Below, one piece after another: positions 5,643-7,226 of a DNA stretch of 7,226 bases. A program made the position numbers and the translations under genes. The notes under the pieces are model-generated. The model was not told where the DNA came from, did no database searches, and worked only from the letters and a program-made list of their open reading frames with translations. Source of the stretch: Nocardioidaceae bacterium (GTDB taxonomy: Bacteria; Actinomycetota; Actinomycetes; Propionibacteriales; Nocardioidaceae); contig CP059259.1 in the NCBI GenBank assembly GCA_013693815.1, positions 46,519 through 53,744 of the forward strand, written 5' to 3'. Position 1 is the first letter of the stretch; every line of letters begins with the position of its first letter.

Positions 5643-6448
5643 GCACCCTTGCTATCACTGACGCACCAGTCGCAGCCACCCGTCACAAGCAGCCACCGGC
5701 CCCGATTCCGTTCCGCCGAATCCTCGGCGTCGAGCTGCGCAAGATGTTCGACACTCGAGCCGGGTTGTGGCTGATGGCCAGCATCGTGATCCTGGCTGTC
5801 ACTGCGACCACCGCGGTCATCCTGTTCGCGCCCGACGATGCGCTCACCTATGGCAGCTTCGCCTCCGCGATCGGGATACCGATGGCGGTAATCCTGCCGG
5901 TGATCGCGATCCTGTCTGTCTCCAGCGAATGGTCGCAACGGACCACGCTGACCACCTTCACCCTGGTGCCCTCGAGGTCTCGCAGCATCTCGGCCAAAGC
6001 CGTACTCACCGTGGCGCTCGGGATTGTCTCGATGTTGGTGGCAATGCTGATCGGAGCTGTGGGCACTGTGGTCGGGTCCGCGATTGCGGGTGTCGACCGA
6101 GTGTGGGACGCCGGGCCAGGCGTACTCTCCACGATCGTGTTGGCTCAGATCCTCGGCATGCTCACGGGGTTCATGCTCGGCGTGCTGTTCCGCAATACGC
6201 CAGCAGCGGTTGTCGGCTACTTCGTGTACGCATTGGTGTTGCCCGGGATCTTCGTGACGCTGGCATCGGTGAACACCTGGTTCGCCGACAATCGGGGCTG
6301 GCTGGACGTGGGCTACGCCCAAGGTGCCTTGTTCGAGGGCGGGCTGAGCTCGCAGCAATGGGCACAGGTGCTGGTGACCGGAATCATCTGGCTTGTCCTT
6401 CCGATGGCGATCGGGCTGCGCGCTTTACTGCGCAGCGAGATCAAGTAG
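5639..6448 (+). CDS. ABC-2-type exporter permease
   Basis: This 269-residue integral membrane protein is the partner of the ATPase upstream. After a cytosolic N-terminus with FRRILGVELRKMFDTRAG (25-42) come six hydrophobic segments at about 42-64, 75-95, 121-148, 163-184, 189-210 and 243-264, the normal topology for this class. The loop SSEWSQRTTLTTFTLVPSR (95-113) between segments 2 and 3 corresponds to the E-x-x-x-x-T-x-x-x-x-x-P-x-R motif of ABC-2 permeases that contacts the ATPase. ATG 5639 follows GAAGGAG (5625-5631) at seven bases and overlaps the ATPase stop by ATGA, so the pair is translated together, presumably as a 2:2 complex. The same frame is open upstream to 5408, but that part translates as Arg-rich shadow sequence inside the ATPase gene and is excluded. 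Likely roles are export of a drug, peptide or lipid-like compound. Confidence 0.92.
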   Translation: MSTLAITDAPVAATRHKQPPAPIPFRRILGVELRKMFDTRAGLWLMASIVILAVTATTAVILFAPDDALTYGSFASAIGIPMAVILPVIAILSVSSEWSQRTTLTTFTLVPSRSRSISAKAVLTVALGIVSMLVAMLIGAVGTVVGSAIAGVDRVWDAGPGVLSTIVLAQILGMLTGFMLGVLFRNTPAAVVGYFVYALVLPGIFVTLASVNTWFADNRGWLDVGYAQGALFEGGLSSQQWAQVLVTGIIWLVLPMAIGLRALLRSEIK

Positions 6449-6457
6449 AGATCCCCT

Positions 6458-6495
6458 GCGATTCGCCTGCGGTGCGGCGCCCGCAGGCGAATCGC
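6458..6495. terminator. Strong 15-bp perfect hairpin after the ABC exporter operon
   Basis: GCGATTCGCCTGCGG (6458-6472) and CCGCAGGCGAATCGC (6481-6495) are exact reverse complements with an eight-base loop. The structure begins nine bases after the permease stop, the normal place for an intrinsic terminator. It lacks a T-tract (CTAGATTGG follows), so it may act as a U-independent terminator, or it may be a REP-like palindrome that served as the landing site of the adjoining insertion sequence. Confidence 0.75.
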
Positions 6496-6503
6496 TAGAT
6501 TGG

Positions 6504-6725
6504 CGTCAGTGTCAGGCTGAGCTTCGCCGCTATCGCGGCTGGTTGGATCCTGAGCATTCGGTGTCTGGCTCATAGATTGGGTGTCGCCTTTGGGCTGACG
6601 GTCATAGGTTTTGCCGGCATCGGGTGTGAAGGACCGGCCGGCGTGACTTGATAGGAGCGTGGCAACCGCCCCCACTGAGATGTGTCCGCCGACCGGCCCA
6701 ACCGTCCAGATCACTGATCAGGTGA
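6504..6725 (+). ncRNA. Candidate IS110 bridge RNA region
   Basis: In IS110-group elements such as IS621 the left non-coding end encodes a bridge RNA with one loop pairing to the target and another to the donor DNA, bound by the transposase. Here no gene occupies 6496-6741, but nested pairings are visible. CGTCAG (6504-6509) pairs with CTGACG (6595-6600), enclosing GCCGC-TATC-GCGGC (6526-6539) and TGAGC/GCTCA (6551-6555 with 6568-6572, 12-base loop). A second domain has GCCGGC (6613-6618) with GCCGGC (6637-6642) around an 18-base loop. A palindrome CTGATCAG (6714-6721) abuts the Shine-Dalgarno. The limits, promoter and guide assignments are not determined; the call rests on position and family. 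Confidence 0.45.
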
Positions 6726-6741
6726 AGAGGAGGCAACCACC

Positions 6742-7226
6742 ATGGTTGTTGTTGGCGCTGATGTTCACAAGCAGACCCACACGTTTGTCGCGGTCGACGA
6801 AGTCGGCCGGGAGTTGGGGCACAAGACGTTCCCGGCGACCACGCCGGGCCATCAGGATGCGGTCCGGTGGGCTCGCAAGCAGTTCGGCCGGGACCTGCAG
6901 TGGGCAATCGAGGACTGCCGCCACCTGTCGGCCCGGCTGGAACGGGACCTGCTCATCAACGGCGAGTCGGTGGTGCGGGTACCACCGAAGATGATGGCCG
7001 AGCAGCGCCGGGTTGCCCGCACGCGCGGGAAGTCTGACCCCATCGATGCCCTGGCGGTAGCCCGGGCTGCGCAGCGGGAGCCAGGACTTCCGATGGCGTC
7101 TCATGACGAGGTCTCGCGGGAGTTGAAGTTGCTGGTCGACCGGCGTGATGACCTGGTCAAACACCGCACCGCCACGATCAACCGGCTGTTGTGGCGGGTC
7201 CATGAACTCGATCCTGACTGGGCACC
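6742..7226 (+). CDS. IS110-family transposase, N-terminal part (DEDD recombinase)
   Basis: The frame is open to the window edge, giving the first 161 residues of a protein that is usually about 350-430 long. It begins MVVVGADVHKQTHTFVAVDE, the RuvC-like first strand of IS110 transposases. The acidic residues of the DEDD catalytic set are visible: Asp7 (GADVHK), Glu57 (AIED), and Asp99 and Asp102 (GKSDPIDALAVARAA). A coiled helical region (about 124-155, ELKLLVDRRDDLVKHRTATINRLL) follows, as in the family. The C-terminal Tnp domain with the nucleophilic serine is beyond the window, so completeness cannot be judged. The start is firm: AGAGGAGG at 6726-6733 lies eight bases before ATG 6742. These enzymes excise and insert their element through a circular intermediate, guided by the bridge RNA. 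Confidence 0.94.
   Translation, partial: MVVVGADVHKQTHTFVAVDEVGRELGHKTFPATTPGHQDAVRWARKQFGRDLQWAIEDCRHLSARLERDLLINGESVVRVPPKMMAEQRRVARTRGKSDPIDALAVARAAQREPGLPMASHDEVSRELKLLVDRRDDLVKHRTATINRLLWRVHELDPDWA

Larger units (their letters stand above)
6496..7226 (+). mobile_element. IS110-family insertion sequence, left part (right end outside the window)
   Basis: The element is identified by its transposase. Its left boundary is uncertain: it must lie between the operon hairpin ending at 6495 and the transposase start at 6742, and I place it provisionally right after the hairpin. IS110 elements generally lack clear terminal inverted repeats and target duplications, so no boundary can be read from one end alone. 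The 240-nt non-coding space before the gene is the size and position expected of an IS110-group left end, in contrast to the IS1111 group, which has its long non-coding end downstream. Confidence 0.7.

Noticed and set aside
5537..6358. 273-codon minus-strand frame under the ABC permease
   Set aside because: The product is His/Arg/Gln-rich shadow sequence; the plus-strand permease has membrane segments and operon coupling.
6718..7203. 161-codon minus-strand frame opposite the transposase
   Set aside because: The plus strand here has the DEDD motifs and a perfect Shine-Dalgarno; the antisense product has no recognisable features.
1..7226. tRNA, rRNA, CRISPR arrays, or toxin-antitoxin/defence genes
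   Set aside because: No cloverleaf-like, rRNA-like or regularly spaced repeat sequence was seen, and no gene resembles a known defence or toxin-antitoxin component.

Overview
The window looks like chromosomal DNA from a high-GC actinomycete. The coding regions are GC-rich with few intergenic bases. One gene belongs to the maleylpyruvate-isomerase/mycothiol-dependent family, which is typical of Actinomycetota, and the Mrp antiporter subunits and the ABC exporter are most like actinobacterial versions. The species cannot be named from the sequence.

Layout, left to right. (1) 1-1514, plus strand: the distal end of an Mrp/Mnh-type Na+/H+ antiporter operon, with the C-terminus of MnhD and complete MnhE, MnhF and MnhG. 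Every junction overlaps by 4-8 bases, so the four are translationally coupled membrane subunits of one complex. A convergent hairpin at 1532-1562 closes this operon. (2) 1589-3145, minus strand: a DEAD-box ATP-dependent RNA helicase with a long Arg/Asp/Ser-rich tail. (3) 3146-3446: a divergent intergenic region holding a candidate helicase promoter. It also holds a 44-codon Cys-containing small ORF whose strong Shine-Dalgarno sequence is buried in a hairpin. (4) 3447-4274: a mycothiol-dependent maleylpyruvate isomerase-like protein. (5) 4354-4644: a small single-domain GNAT-fold acetyltransferase-like protein. (6) 4737-6448: a two-gene ABC exporter (ATPase plus ABC-2-type permease, ATGA overlap). 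A perfect 11-bp inverted repeat covers its start region, and a perfect 15-bp hairpin at 6458-6495 ends it. (7) about 6496 to the end: the left part of an IS110-family insertion sequence. It has a 240-nt structured non-coding leader followed by the N-terminal DEDD domain of the transposase, which runs off the window.

The most interesting element is the IS110 left end. Members of this family carry a bridge RNA in this position that guides recombination, and the leader here contains several nested inverted repeats and an 8-bp repeat that could relate to guide or boundary sequences. The second most interesting signals are the two start-site hairpins: one over the ABC ATPase start and one over the small ORF upstream of the mycothiol-dependent enzyme. 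Both could be translational switches or operators. The rest is ordinary housekeeping or accessory content.
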